From Hypomyces perniciosus (Eukaryota; Ascomycota; Sordariomycetes; Hypocreales; Hypocreaceae): DNA of 64,000 nucleotides. The notes under the pieces are model-generated. The model was not told where the DNA came from. It ran no database searches and saw only the letters and a list, made by a program, of their open reading frames with translations. The position numbers and the translations under genes are program-made. This document shows, one piece after another, positions 14,123-25,700 of the stretch; position 1 is the first letter of the stretch; each line of letters opens with the position of its first letter. The stretch spans positions 4,774,001-4,838,000 of the forward strand of contig SPDT01000005.1 of NCBI GenBank assembly GCA_008477525.1, given 5' to 3'.

Positions 14123-14823
14123 TTAAGAGATTCGATATAACTCCTTAAATTTCTTAATATCTCTACTATTCTTTATATTTATTTTATTCTTTGGCATTTC
14201 TCTTTTTGTTATATATTTACTTTAATGCTGTATATCCTATATTCTACTGCTTCTAGGTATACTTTATATTTTGCGGGTAAGTAGTTTAAGCGGAAAAGTT
14301 CTGGAGTTAGTGCAATAAGAGACGCGATAACTTACTATACTGCCTATTAATAAATTGTGCCTTTGTTAATAATATATCTGCCACTATAATAGATTATGAA
14401 TTCTTATCTGAAATGATAGGGAAATATCCTAGTAAGGATAGCCTTAAATCCTTTTATACCCTCTCCAGCTTAATTTATAAAAGGGAGAAACGTTTTTTAT
14501 TTAATAGATGTTTTGTTGGGGGTAGCTGACATACCTAACGCACCTGCATTTTTCTTGTTAGCTTACCCGAGAAAGGTTAGCTGCTTATTTAAGCAGCTAC
14601 TGGATTAGGAAAGTATAAGACTATAAAGATATACTGATAGACCTAGTTTAATATAAACTAACCTTCTTCCCCCTTCAATATATAACCCCACCTGTAAGAA
14701 CACAGCCGCTGAGGCGTATAAAGGTAACCGTTGGTTGCTTTTAGCTGCTGGCATTATGATTAAATGATCCGCAGTATCTTTTAGTCCCTATATTACTTAA
14801 TCGCCGCTTCGTGGTTCTGTCAG

Positions 14824-14889
14824 GAGCGCGGTTCCCGCGCTCGATACTAGTCGTTGTGTGTGGGTGTGTGTGTGTGTTGTGTGTGTGTT
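14824..14889. repeat. Perfect 8-bp hairpin next to a GT microsatellite, inside LTR H1
   Basis: 14824-14842 is a perfect inverted repeat, GAGCGCGG, 3-nt loop, CCGCGCTC. It is followed at about 14852-14889 by a (GT)n tract interrupted by GG and TT. Both lie in the U3 end of LTR H. In the RIP-degraded H relative near 52.9 kb the hairpin has decayed. Confidence 0.75.
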
Positions 14890-14913
14890 TTGGAGTGCCA
14901 ATTCCCCCTCGAC

Positions 14914-15131
14914 AAAATGTGCTAGACAGGCTTGACCTAAAAGGTAAAGAAAGGCATAATTAAATAACGTCTATCTATTACTTTACCTAGTTGGCCTTTA
15001 TGTTAATTCAATTGTATACAGATCTTTAAGAACTTACAAATACACTGCTCTCATGCCTTTAAATACACCTGGCTTTTGGCCTCCTTCTATCAAGATCAGG
15101 CTGTGGCACCCACTGTACTGATATTATCAGA
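14914..15131. other. Unassigned mixed-composition DNA
   Basis: Balanced base composition with little RIP. The first few tens of bases may be internal sequence of element H. No gene or RNA was recognised. Confidence 0.4.
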
Positions 15132-15691
15132 CTCAATTTGGCAGTTAATTTTAACGACGTCAATCTCGATCTCATTAAACCTCTAGTAAGTGCAGCCCTT
15201 GTCAATAACTCAGACAACGCGGTCTGGGATTAAGTGTACAACGCCGTCGCCGAATTTACACCTCCTTAACGACCGACAGCGTCCTCACACCAGCAACTCC
15301 CGGGCTACGCAGCACCAGCAGCCTCGCGAACTCGTCCGAACATCGCAAGCATGTGGACGGTCTGCTGAAGCAGGAGCTTGGCACTATATATGTTGGTCTC
15401 TTGGACTTTAACAATACATATTTATATAACAGTCTGGACCTTGCGGCCGTGTCTGAGTCGGTCTTCGTGAGGTGCAAGGACGATGGCGAATTTCTCGGTG
15501 ACGACGGGTGGAGGGGGTAGCCAAAAGATGCCAATCAGAACCGTATCTTGGGTTGGTTTGCGGGCGTAGCCGAGAAGCTGGCGGGGTGGGCGACGGAATG
15601 CGCTTCCCAGCCACCACCAACACAGGCGACTGTAGCGCAATGTGTCTCAAAACCCAAAAATGGGTCAAAAGTAGTACTAGGCCTACCCTAG
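15132..15691 (+). pseudogene. FunK1 protein-kinase-like N-terminal region, pseudogene
   Basis: Two plus-strand frames carry one protein. The first reads LNLAVNFNDVNLDLIKPLV... through ...VWD*VYNAVAEFTPP*RP (about 15132-15280). The second, open from about 15209, reads SLANSSEHRKHVDGLLKQEL, then LGTIYVGLLDF, ESVFVRC, GWRG*PKDANQ and LGWFAGVAEKLAGWA, ending at TAG 15689-15691. This run (an ELGxxYVG block, VFxxC, then GWxxWPxxA and WF) resembles what I remember of the part N-terminal to the kinase domain in fungal FunK1 / Sgk2-type proteins. The three in-frame stops are each one transition from Gln (two CAA to TAA) or Trp (TGG to TAG), as RIP would produce, and there is a frameshift. No kinase domain follows. 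The coding nature is clear; the family name is from memory and less certain. Confidence 0.5.
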
Positions 15692-15780
15692 CGTATATGG
15701 TCTTATATAATATATATCATATATTAATATTCCATTCATGTAAAAGATATTTACGTTGAATATTACATTGTCCCCATTAT

Positions 15781-16329
15781 ATGAAAATAATTAAGGACCA
15801 TTTCCTTTTTAGTATAACTAACTTACCCATTTCACTACATAACCAAACCATGATTATAGATGGCATTACACTTCCAACTATTTCACCTACTATTGAACAA
15901 CCCGACGATACCGTGGAACTTATATTATGGGTATTATCTAAAATCAGACTTATTAATCCAGCAAAAATTATAGAAATTCAAGAGACTTTAAAACCAAACC
16001 GATTCTTACGCTTTAATACTCAATCCCGGCCTGGCCGACGTCCTTCAACACAGCTAAATCTATCACGTACGCAGAATATCGATGCTATTTTAGTATTTCT
16101 ATTCGGCGACGAATGCGTTCCCCCATATGTGCGATGTATTAAAGGCAATGGGATATTTCAAGGCTGTTTCATATTAAAGAGGTTTGCTTCAGGCGCTTAT
16201 GCAAATTGCACTTACTCATCTCGGGGTATATCTTGCTCGTTCAGAGTGGCCAACAATTCAATCAATTTAACTTCAATACCCCCGTTAATTAGATTGACGC
16301 CATTCAATAACATGACTATGATTGGTTAG
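15781..16329 (+). CDS. Hypothetical protein with DUF3716-like Cys motif
   Basis: 182 codons from ATG to TAG with no introns needed. Residues 1-100 are unrecognised. The C-terminal third has the pattern C-x6-C-x3-GxG-x3-C, then GAYANC and CSFR, close to the fungal DUF3716 domain as I know it (paired Cys, GxGPF..C, GACANC, CSFR). Two expected cysteines are Tyr: PPYVRC where PCxRC is usual, and GAYANC for GACANC. Both are TGY-to-TAY, one G-to-A change in a TpG context, the typical RIP change. The ORF is thus probably a mutated, perhaps non-functional copy despite lacking stops. It has no signal peptide or membrane segment. Neighbours are a pseudogene and transposon debris. The DUF's function is unknown; a zinc-binding role is only suggested by the cysteines. 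Confidence 0.55.
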   Translation: MKIIKDHFLFSITNLPISLHNQTMIIDGITLPTISPTIEQPDDTVELILWVLSKIRLINPAKIIEIQETLKPNRFLRFNTQSRPGRRPSTQLNLSRTQNIDAILVFLFGDECVPPYVRCIKGNGIFQGCFILKRFASGAYANCTYSSRGISCSFRVANNSINLTSIPPLIRLTPFNNMTMIG

Positions 16330-16399
16330 TTAACGGAGGCCTTTAATTAAGTTGGTTAGATTAAGTTAATACTATTAATAGTAATTAGTTAGCTTTTTC

Positions 16400-17329
16400 T
16401 CCCCTGCTTTCCGCTGGCTGCTATTTATATATATATTCCTTGCTTTAAGATAGCTTTTATTAAATATACTTTATAGCCTTTCCCTTTTCCTTTTTTAATT
16501 ACCCCTTCCTCTTTTTATTTTATAATACTTTCTTTAATTAATCCTGCTTTTAGCTATAATTAAAGAGTTATTACTATCCTGATTATAGATAATTTAAGGC
16601 GTAACTGCTTTAAAGTAATTATAGTATTAGTTATTAAAAATAGCTATTTAAATTTAATTAATATTAAAAGCATTAAGAGAATATTAATAGCTATTTAGGA
16701 TAAGTAAATGTATTCCTTTTACTTTAATATCTAATATTAAATAGATCGCTAACTTTAAAGTTATTTAAATAAATATTTAAAAGCTAGCAGTTAAATTTAT
16801 CTTTAAATATATTATTTTACTTTATAGCTTTAATAATATATTATTTCTAGGAAAGCTAAAGAAAGCCTCTATATCTATCTTTAACTATTTAAACCCTTAA
16901 AAAAAATCAAGGCCTTTATCTTTTATAGTATAGACTTTATTTAAAGCTAACTTCAGTTAAGCTATAGCTTCTTTATTTAATCTAATAAAAAGACAGTTAT
17001 TTATATAAATAATAATAAAAATACTATTATTTACATTATAAAGGATAATAAAGTCGGAAATTAAAAGCTTATATCCTAGTTTATTTCCTAAAGTATATAA
17101 AGCCTATTACTATTCTTTAAAGGATTGTTTAAAACTATAAAAAGCTTTCTATAGTTAAATAACCTAATTTATATTAAAGTAATAACGCAGCTTCCTAAAA
17201 ATAGATTTAATTTTAAAGGAAGCTTAACTAGTATAATCTTTAAACCCTTTAAGGAAATTAAAAAAAATAGTTTCTTTAAATATTTTATTAAAAAATGCAT
17301 TAATAAAGTCGATTTATTTAATTTCCCAG
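16400..17329 (-). mobile_element. Fragment of copia family E (RT region), RIP-degraded
   Basis: The minus strand matches internal sequence of copia E (about 49780-50250). At 16905-17000 it reads NNCLFIRLNK, EAIA, stop, LKLALNKVYTI, the counterpart of 50079-50150. The right edge (17329) is the insertion point of A3; the left edge is approximate. No LTR of its own is seen nearby. It is one of the oldest layers, since A3 and everything within A3 came later. Confidence 0.65.
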
Positions 17330-17491
17330 TATTACGGCACCAAACCTGCCCTCTAATAACTTATTAGCATTATATATATCCTTATATAATAACCTAGTCT
17401 TATACCTTTAAACTATATTCTTATAGCTTCTTGCTTTATTTAAGGTATAATAAAGATATTACTTTAACCCGCTCTTCTATATATTATAATA
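17330..17491 (+). repeat. 5' LTR of gypsy A3
   Basis: Starts TATTACGG (from TGTTACGG) and ends TATAATA. Same length, 162 bp, as the four LTRs of A1 and A2. Confidence 0.8.
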
Positions 17492-17516
17492 GTTTATACC
17501 TTTTTATAATAACTAT

Positions 17517-17779
17517 TATTAGGTTAAGTAGGCTAGGGCACTACCGCTTACTGGCGCTAGGGAGCTTTTATCTGCTTTATTAGCAGATACAAGCTAATAT
17601 ATATATCCCGTAAGCGATATATTAGACTATATAGGCGCTATAAGCGCCTGCATACAGCTTCTTTTTTATATTAGCTATATATATATATAGCGAGGCCACT
17701 ATATATATTCTTTTTCATAAAATCAAGCTTTATTTCCTATCTCTTTATACTCTATATAGCTATACTGCACTCTGCTATA
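17517..17779 (+). repeat. 5' LTR of copia C1
   Basis: 263 bp, aligning along its length with the little-mutated solo LTR 51128-51390. Starts TATTAGG (from TGTTGGG) and ends CTGCTATA (from CCGCCACA). Most differences are transitions. Confidence 0.85.
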
Positions 17780-17792
17780 GTTATAAACCCAG
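17780..17792 (+). promoter_or_regulatory. Primer binding site of copia C1 (half initiator tRNA-Met)
   Basis: GTTATAAACCCAG directly follows the 5' LTR. GTTATGAGCCCAG would be the exact complement of the anticodon arm of initiator tRNA-Met, the primer type used by Drosophila copia. The two differences are G-to-A. Confidence 0.65.
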
Positions 17793-19624
17793 GTAGTATC
17801 TATTAAAGTTACTAGAAACTTTTACTTTAATATTATATCTCTCTTTATACCCTTTACCTTTACCTTTAAACTATTAAAGCTATTTTTTATAATAAATAAT
17901 ATAAAGGATATTGCTTTTATAAAGCTAGAATTAATAGTTTAATAGATTAAGTAGATTACTATTTTAACTAATTATATAATTACTGTTAAGGTCTAGAATA
18001 GGATTAATCTTAATCTTTTTAATTAACTAAATAACTATTTCCCTATTATTAAGCTACCTACTTGAATAAAAGTAAAGGAGTATATAGTATAAAAGTTTAA
18101 ATTTAATACCTTTATAGCAGATATCTTTATTTACTATAATAGTATACTTTAAGAGTATTAGTTTAATATTACTTTAAATGAAGAGAAGAGGAAGGCTAGC
18201 AATATAATCCTAAATTAAATTTAAAAAACAGTTAACTTTAATATTTATACTTTAATCTTAATAAACTTTAAAGCTATAGCTTTAGCCTTTACTGCTATTA
18301 AAGTAGCCTATAATAATAATAAAGACTTTAATATTAAATTTACTATTTACTAAATTATTAGAAAGCTTAAAAATTAACTAGCTTATCGCGAAGATATAAT
18401 ATATAAGGAAGTATACTTATCCTATTAATATATACTGTATAAAGTAAAGCGCGGGAATATTAAGCTAAAAGTATAGTATACCTACTAGGCGTATATTTAT
18501 ATAAGTATAGTAAAGTATAAGCTTTTAAAGGTTATAGGAATAGCTTTTTAAACAGCTTTCTTTAAAGCTATTAAAGTATACTTTACTTTAAACTGTACTG
18601 CCTATTACTTATACTATATAGATAGCTTAATTAAAAGCAGTAAAATAAATAAAATCTTTTCCTTTAATTAACTTAAACAGTTTTTCTTAAATACTTTAAA
18701 AAATATAGAAAACTATACTTATAGCTTTTATATAATATTTAGTAACTATTTAAATAATGCATTAAGTAATAATAATATATACTTAAAACTTAGTAAAAAG
18801 GGCCTTTATAGACTTAAAAGGTATATTTAGCCCTTAAATAACTATAGTAAAGTATATACTGCGTTTATTAAAAAGCTTAATAAAAAAGGGAAATATACTT
18901 TTATATTTAAATAAGCTATAAAGATTTATATACGCCTATAAGAAAATAAATAGCAGGTTACTTACAAAAGGTTTAGTAAAAGGGGTATTAACTTTACTGC
19001 CTTAATATAAGGAAAAATAGCCTTAACTATTATAGCTGCTTTAATTTCCTTAAACTTAATTAAAGAGGAAGATATAAGCCTTGTAATATATTTAATAAGT
19101 ATATTAATATATACTAATATATAAAATACACTTTACTGCCTCTTTTAAAGTACTATTTTTAATATATATAAAGCTATTTATTTTATAAATAGCAGGAACT
19201 ATATTATTCCTAGCTCTTTTATTTTAAATATAAAAAAAGACTATATTAAAATAAAAAGAGCTGGCTATTAGATTATTAAAAGAGGTTATTATTTAATATA
19301 GAATACTCTTTATAATTTATATTAAAAGATAGTTTACTTTATTAAGTTTTTAAATATAGCTATAGTTAAAGGATTTTATATTAATATTATATGTTTATTA
19401 AAGCTTTAAAAAGTAGGGATTTAGTTAATAAGGTATAATAATATACTTTATATTAATATAGCTAAATTAAATACTATTATAAAGAAAGTAAAGTATAGGT
19501 ATAATCTTTATTTTTATAATATAAACCTTTATTGCTTTATATTACCTTAATCTTTAAATATACTATATTAAGCAGTTTAATAGCTTTTTTTATACTTTTA
19601 AATATAAACTATAGTATTTATATA

Positions 19625-19704
19625 TGTTGAAATACAGCCAATAAGTTGCAAAATATACCTTGCTTTTAGTGAAGGCGTCTTTACTTTTACAGTTTGGTTT
19701 AATA
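19625..19704 (+). repeat. 5' LTR of the miniature element
   Basis: 80 bp, TG...TA (the last CA is changed to TA by one C-to-T). Confidence 0.85.
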
Positions 19705-19716
19705 GGTTATGAGTCC
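19705..19716 (+). promoter_or_regulatory. Primer binding site of the miniature element
   Basis: GGTTATGAGTCC starts at the first base after the 5' LTR and matches the complement of initiator tRNA-Met (GGTTATGAGCCC) with one C-to-T change. Confidence 0.7.
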
Positions 19717-20056
19717 CTGCCGCTTCTACTGCGCTTATGTTCGAATCCCAGAAAATCCTAGATTTTTTCAAGCTAGGAAATCGGCAATAAGCCCAAAGAG
19801 CAATAAGCCTGAAGTTAAACCGACTTAACCCCAGGAAGGGCTTGCGAACCCTTTGGATAAATCAGCATTATCAATAAGACCGAGGTCAAAAGTCTATTTA
19901 TAGTTTAACCGAACTTTAACCTATAATTCTATAGGGACTACGCAACTTAAAATAAGTTGTATAGTAGTATGGTTTTAATTGCTACTTAATTGGGCATAAG
20001 TTCTAATCCAGCTTACATTTTCAATTCTTAATAATTGAAGTTTATTTGAGGGGGAA

Positions 20057-20136
20057 TGTTGAAATATAGCTAATAAGTTGCAAAATATACCTTGCTTTTA
20101 GTAAAGGCGTCTTTACCTTTACAGTTTAGTTTAACA
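20057..20136 (+). repeat. 3' LTR of the miniature element
   Basis: 80 bp, TG...CA, directly after the polypurine tract and before the target duplication ATATA. Confidence 0.85.
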
Positions 20137-22435
20137 ATATAATATTAAAAAGCAGGAAAAGATTAATATATAATCCCTTAATACTATAATATAACTTGGA
20201 ACAGCTTTAGTATTTATAATTAAGATAGTTAGGCTTAAAAGCATTTAAAGCGCTTATAAAGAATACAAGGAATATATATATTAAAGGAACTATATATATA
20301 AAATATAAAGCTTATACTTTTATATATATGAAATAGGTTATCTTTTATAAACTATTTAATAGATAAATATTAAAATTATTTTTTAGAGTATATTAGAATC
20401 TTTAAAACTATTTTTAGGGCTATAATAGAGATAACTGGCTTTTAATGCTTAAAGAAGAATATACTATATAATTATATATATACCCTTTATTAAATAAAGA
20501 ATAAGAAACTGTTTTTAATACTCTTTTTAACTTTATAAATATAGTAAAGATATAATATAATATCTTTATATACTTTGTTAGGTAAAATAATAAGAAAGCT
20601 GTAATTATAGTTAAAAGTTTATTATACTATTAGATTTAGGCTAATATAAAGGGTATTATTTTAAAGCTTGCCCTTTTATATATATATAAGCCAAATAGCG
20701 CTTTAAAATAAATAGGTTAGGAAGTTATAAATAAATCGATTAAGATACTAAAAGCTGCAGGTCTTTTAACTAACTTATAGCTAAAAAGCATAAAAGCTGT
20801 AGTATATATTATTAATATAAATTTTATATGCAGCTTCAATATAATATTACGTATTAATAAATTAAAGTAATAGTTTCGCGATTTTGCGCCTTTTTTAATA
20901 ACAGAGTTTTCTGTAGATATATAGCTAGATTAAAGCGGGCTCTATATATATAGCTGCTGCGCCTATATACTTAATAGAGACTATAAGGCTAGCTGGAAAA
21001 AGAGAGAATTTAAAATTAAGTTTAGGGGGCTAATTGGATATTTTATTAGCTATACTATAAATAATATATATTATATTTAATTACTTTATTTAGTGAAAGT
21101 AATTATTATAAAGAATATATAGTTTAATAAAATTAGTGTTTTTAATAGCAATAAAGAGATTATGGATAAGCTATTTACAGTTAAGTTAAATAAACTATTT
21201 AATAAAGTTAAAAAACATAAATTAAAATTTAAACTTTTTTTAATATATATTCCTGTAATAAAAAATACTTTTATAAGTAATATAGAAAAAGAAAATATAC
21301 CTTTAAAGGTAATAGAAATATAAAGCGTTAAAGACAGTTTAATAAATACTTTAAGTAAGCTATTAATGCATTTAAAAAGACCTTTTAGTCTTTAAATATT
21401 AAAAGCTACTTTAAAATAGTTAATTTTTATAAATAATATTAGCGCGTTAATAAAAACCTTAAATAATATTTTAATAAGCCATTTACCCTTTTTTATAGAA
21501 AAGGATATAGCAGAAAAATAGCCTTATATATTAAAGGTATATAACCTAATAAAGGAGGATAGTCTATTAAGGCTAGAAGTAGATTAGTATATAAAAGAGT
21601 CGCTTATTTTTATAAAAGAAAAGTAGACTTTTAAAGAAATACTAGCTAGTAATCCTTTAAGCGGCAAAGTAGTAGCTAATACTTATAGGAGCTTAAAGCT
21701 TTAAAGGAAATAACCTGTAAAAAAGGCTAATAAATATTTCCTAGTATATAAAATTAAAATATATACTTTAAATATTACTTTTAAAGATAATAAGCCTAGT
21801 ATATATTTAATAATTATTAGGCTTTTTAATTTAATACTATATTAATTACTATTTAATTAATAAAAGCTAATAAATAATAAATTAAAAAGCGCAGAAATAG
21901 TATTTACTGTTTTTAATATAGTAATAAACTGTAAATCTTTTTTTTAGAAAAGTATAGCTTTAAATAAACTAACTATTTACTAAAAGAATTTAATAAAACT
22001 ACTAAAAGACTAAAAAGAGTTTATAAAATACTTAAAGATAAATTTAAGTAAACTGCGCGTAATAAAATTAATTCTTTATATATAAAAAGAACCTAGTAGA
22101 AAATACTATACTTAAAGGCAATAATAAAGCTATTATTAATATATTAGGTTTTTATTTATAAGTTTAACTAAAATAAAAATCTAAAATACTATAAAGCTTA
22201 TTTTATAGTTTATAGGGATTTATAAAAGTGCTTTACTATAAAGAGTGTATATATAGCTATATTAATAGCGTATTTTTTCTATATATTTATTGCTTTTATA
22301 GTAAAATTTAACTTTAAATTAAAGCAGTATAATATTAAAAATCCTTTTCTTAACGCCTTAAAGGATAAAAACTTAAAATTAATTCTATATAAACTCTTTA
22401 AAGGTTTTAAGTAGCTAAATATTTATTTAAAGCTT

Positions 22436-22540
22436 ATAAAAGCTTTATATAGCTTAAAGGACTCGCTAAAGCTATAATTTAATAAACTATCTTTAACTTT
22501 AAAGCAATAAAAGTTAATTTTAAGCTTTAAAAAGCCTTAT
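22436..22540 (+). pseudogene. Copia C1 reverse transcriptase relic, cut by A2
   Basis: Reads KALYSLKDSLKL followed by a stop that fits Trp (TGG to TAA/TAG). This is the copia RT block ALYGLKQSxRLW. The same block is found on the minus strand of C2 near 57150-57220. The frame is resumed after A2, where VIYYYNNKAL at 29200-29229 is the catalytic Y-DD box with both Asp changed to Asn. Confidence 0.65.
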
Positions 22541-22702
22541 TATCACGGTATACGGAACAGCGGGTTAAAGTAATATCTTTATTGTGCCTTAAACAAGGCA
22601 AAAAGCTATAAGAATATAGTTCGAAGTTGTAGGACCAAGTTATTATATAAGGATGCATGTAATACTAATAAGTTATTAGAGGGCAGGATTAGTGCTGTAA
22701 TA
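22541..22702 (-). repeat. 3' LTR of gypsy A2
   Basis: 162 bp, TATCACGG to GCTGTAATA. Confidence 0.85.
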
Positions 22703-25700
22703 ATACCCCCCCCCTTTTAAACTCTATTTACCCCTAAATAGCTATTCTAAAACTATATATATTCTAATCCTCTTATTATATTAATTTTATTATAAATAGC
22801 TGCTATATTATAGGTCTAGCTAATTAATTATTTTCTTTTTCTTAACTTAGGCAAGCAGGCCAGGCTTATTAGGGTTTTTTATATAGTATTTTAAAAAGGC
22901 AGTGTTTTATCCTTTTAGATCTTTTACAGGTTGCCAGCTTACTATATAGTGTTTCCAGGCTATATAATAGTATAGGCTATCTTTATTATAGCAGTTAAGG
23001 ATTTTATTAAATTCTTACTTTTCTATTACTTTATTTATTTTATTATCTCTTTTAAGGATTTATCTTTATATATTTTTATTTTCTCGCTTATTAATAGTAT
23101 TTTATTCTAGTAGATATATCTATTAACTTACTTTATTAACTGCCAGTAGTTTAAAAAGAGAGTTATAAAATATAGGGAAAATATAGATATAGTTAAACAG
23201 TTTAAGTTAGTAAGCTTAAAGGTATATATTAAGGATTTTATATAGACCCACCTATTTATTATCTTTTTTCTTTATTAGGCAGTTTATTTTAAGGTATTTA
23301 GTCTTTAACTATACCTTTTTATTAACTGTAAATTAATATAAATCCTCTTTTAATATATTAGCTGCAGCTTTATATTAAGCGATTAATTATACTATAAAGG
23401 CTTTTAATTAGTTTAGGATTTATTAGAAATGCTTAGCTATAGTATTTACTTTATAAAAACTCCTTTTTTAAGTAATAAATAAATTTAATAGGTAGGGGTT
23501 TAAAGGCTTAACTTTTAGGCGCAGGTAAAAACTATAATTTATAAAAAATAGTAAAGTTCCTATTATTTTAGATATTTAATTATTTTAGGTAAACTCTGTA
23601 AATAGTAATTAATTTATTTAATTATTCTAATAAAAACTTGTAAACTGCTTAAAATACTACTTTACCTTTATATTTAGCTATTTAGTCTAGGTATTAATTT
23701 TTAAATAATAGGCTAAATAATATTTAAAGTAAAATTTAAGTTATTAAAATAACTGCTTTTAGAATTTAAATATAAACTAAATACTTTAATTTAATATAAT
23801 TATTTCTAAGGCTTTATATAAAGTATAAATACATAAAATAAAAGTATTAGTAAATTCTTTAGTATTAAATATATAAGTAGCGATAAAGTAATATATCTTT
23901 ATTAAGCAGTATACTACCATAAAGATATTTTTATAGCTTAAGCTTTACTGGTTATAGTTAAGCAGTAGTATAATATAGTTTATTAAAATATTACTTTAGG
24001 CCTAGAATAATATTAGTAATAGTTTTAAAAATCCTAAGAGAGCGGATTTACTTAACTTTATTTAAAAGTATAGGTTATAACCTTTAATAAAAGTGTTAAT
24101 ATTAGCTAATATTCGCGGCCATTAATATATATAGTTAAAGAGGTCTAGCGTTTTTACTTATCCTAGGTATCCCTTTAGCTTAGAAAATTATATTTAATAT
24201 ATAATTTATATCTTTACTTTATTTATTAATAAAAGGAAAAATTATTCCTAGTAATATATTTAATTGCTGCGGATTTAAAAGTCTTATATTACTGCCTTTA
24301 AGTTACCTTAAATACTTTTAGGCTATTATTAAATGGCTAGGTCTTAAAGCGCCTATATTATAATATTTACTATATTTAATATTTTATAGGCTCTATCGAT
24401 TATTTTATTAATTAATATCTTTAAGTTTAGGATTAAAATGCTAGTTATTATAGTAAATAGGTTCTTATTATCTATACTTCTTATAATATTAATATAAGTA
24501 TAGGGGTTAAAGCAGCTTTCTAAAAGTAAGGTTTTTTTTTTTTTTTTAATTAGCTATTATCCGAGTTTAACTTTACTAAGATATCTTAAAATCTTTTACT
24601 TAATACATTAAGCCTTACTACTTTTAACCTAGGCTAATAAATAATCTAGAAATTATATCAAAATAAGAATTTAAACTAGCAGATTTATCTTTAATTTAAG
24701 ACTTTAATAGTTATAAAATATTCCAGGTTTTTATAGTCTATAATAATTTTAAATTTATTTTCTATACCTTAAAGCTTAAAGCGTTATTTTTCTAACAATT
24801 TAATAATAGCTAACAGTTCTTTATTATAAATCTTATAATTGCATTTAGCGGGTAAATACTTTAATAAAAAGTATACTACTAGTTGTAAAACATTATCTTT
24901 ATTATACTAAAAGAGAATATTATTAAATACCTAGTTTAAGGTATTTATTTCTAGGACTATCTTTTTATTATAATTAAAGAAGGCAAGGATTAAAGCGGTT
25001 ATAAACTAGGTTTTAAGATAGTTAAATATAGCAGTATAGAGTTCTGTTTAATTCTATAGTATATCTCTTTTTCAAAGGCTGTTTAAAAGTTTATAGATAT
25101 TAAAAAAGTCTTTAATAAACCGCTAATAAAAATTCACGAAGCCTAAGAAGTATTAAAGTTCGCAGAGGTTTAAAGGTCTCTTTTAACTTATAATTACAGC
25201 CACTTTCTTAAAGTTTATTTTAATGCCATTACTTATAATAATTAAACTAAAATATTTTATTTTTATTATCTCGAATTTGCATTTTTTAATATTAACTTAA
25301 AGACCTATATTAATTAATTTATCTATTACTTTTTATATATATTATTTATATTTTTCTATATAGTTAAATAAATTAAAATATTATTAAAGTAAACTATATA
25401 AATTTTATTAAATTATATAAAGTATAGTTAATATAATATTAAAAAAAGGCTAAGGTATTATAAAGATTAAAAGGTATAATAAAGGTTTTAAATAGCCTAA
25501 ACTAGGTTATAAAAGCTATCTTTTATATATATCCCTTTATAATTTTAAGCTTATTAAAAGCAGCTATTATATCTAGTTTAATATAAAATCTAGTATTATA
25601 TAAAGCATTTAATATCTCTTAGATTAATAGTAATAGGTAGCGATTCTTTATAATAATATTATTAGAGCTTTAGTAATTTTAATAAATATAAACGCCTCTC

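Larger units (their letters stand above)
788..14900 (-). repeat. LTR of family H (H1), split by gypsy D
   Basis: The LTR is 788-828 plus 14123-14900, about 814 bp once gypsy D and one 5-bp target copy are removed. Read on the minus strand it starts TGGCACTCC (at 14900) and ends CCCTGACA (at 788), so it has TG...CA ends. Just outside 14900 the minus strand reads GAGGGGGAAT, a polypurine tract, which makes this a 3' LTR with internal sequence once to the right. That internal part is now reduced to a few tens of bases. A RIP-degraded relative with the same purine tract lies at 52884-53454. The 14128-14900 part is fairly GC-rich. The 788 end rests on motif form only; no target duplication was found. 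Confidence 0.5.
19625..20136 (+). mobile_element. Miniature LTR retrotransposon (TRIM/SMART-like), 512 bp
   Basis: Two 80-bp LTRs (19625-19704, 20057-20136) both start TGTTGAAATA and end TTTAA(T/C)A. They differ at six positions, all transitions. The target duplication is ATATA on both sides. The 352-bp internal part begins with GGTTATGAGTCC (19705-19716), one transition from the complement of the initiator tRNA-Met anticodon arm. It ends with the polypurine tract GAGGGGGAA (20048-20056) against the 3' LTR. There is no coding capacity. Two B-box-like motifs (GTTCGAATCC 19739-19748, GTTCTAATCC 20000-20009) are present but do not fold into a tRNA. It sits inside copia C1 and is much less AT-rich than its host, so it is younger. 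It would need enzymes from an autonomous element, most likely a copia given the shared primer site. Confidence 0.85.

Noticed and set aside
15256..15668. Minus-strand frames opposite the FunK1-like pseudogene
   Set aside because: Arg/Pro/Ser-rich translations with no family resemblance, whereas the plus strand gives a coherent protein.
17462..17516. ACTAT flanks of C1 and of the solo LTR at 51128 as evidence of one shared ancestral insertion
   Set aside because: C1 lies in gypsy A3 and the solo LTR lies in copia E, with different wider flanks; the shared 5-mer is probably chance or a mild site preference.
19705..20009. tRNA gene or tRNA-derived SINE in the miniature element (B-box-like GTTCGAATCC and GTTCTAATCC)
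   Set aside because: The bases flanking each motif do not form a T stem, no full cloverleaf can be drawn, and the LTR, primer site and polypurine tract explain the element.
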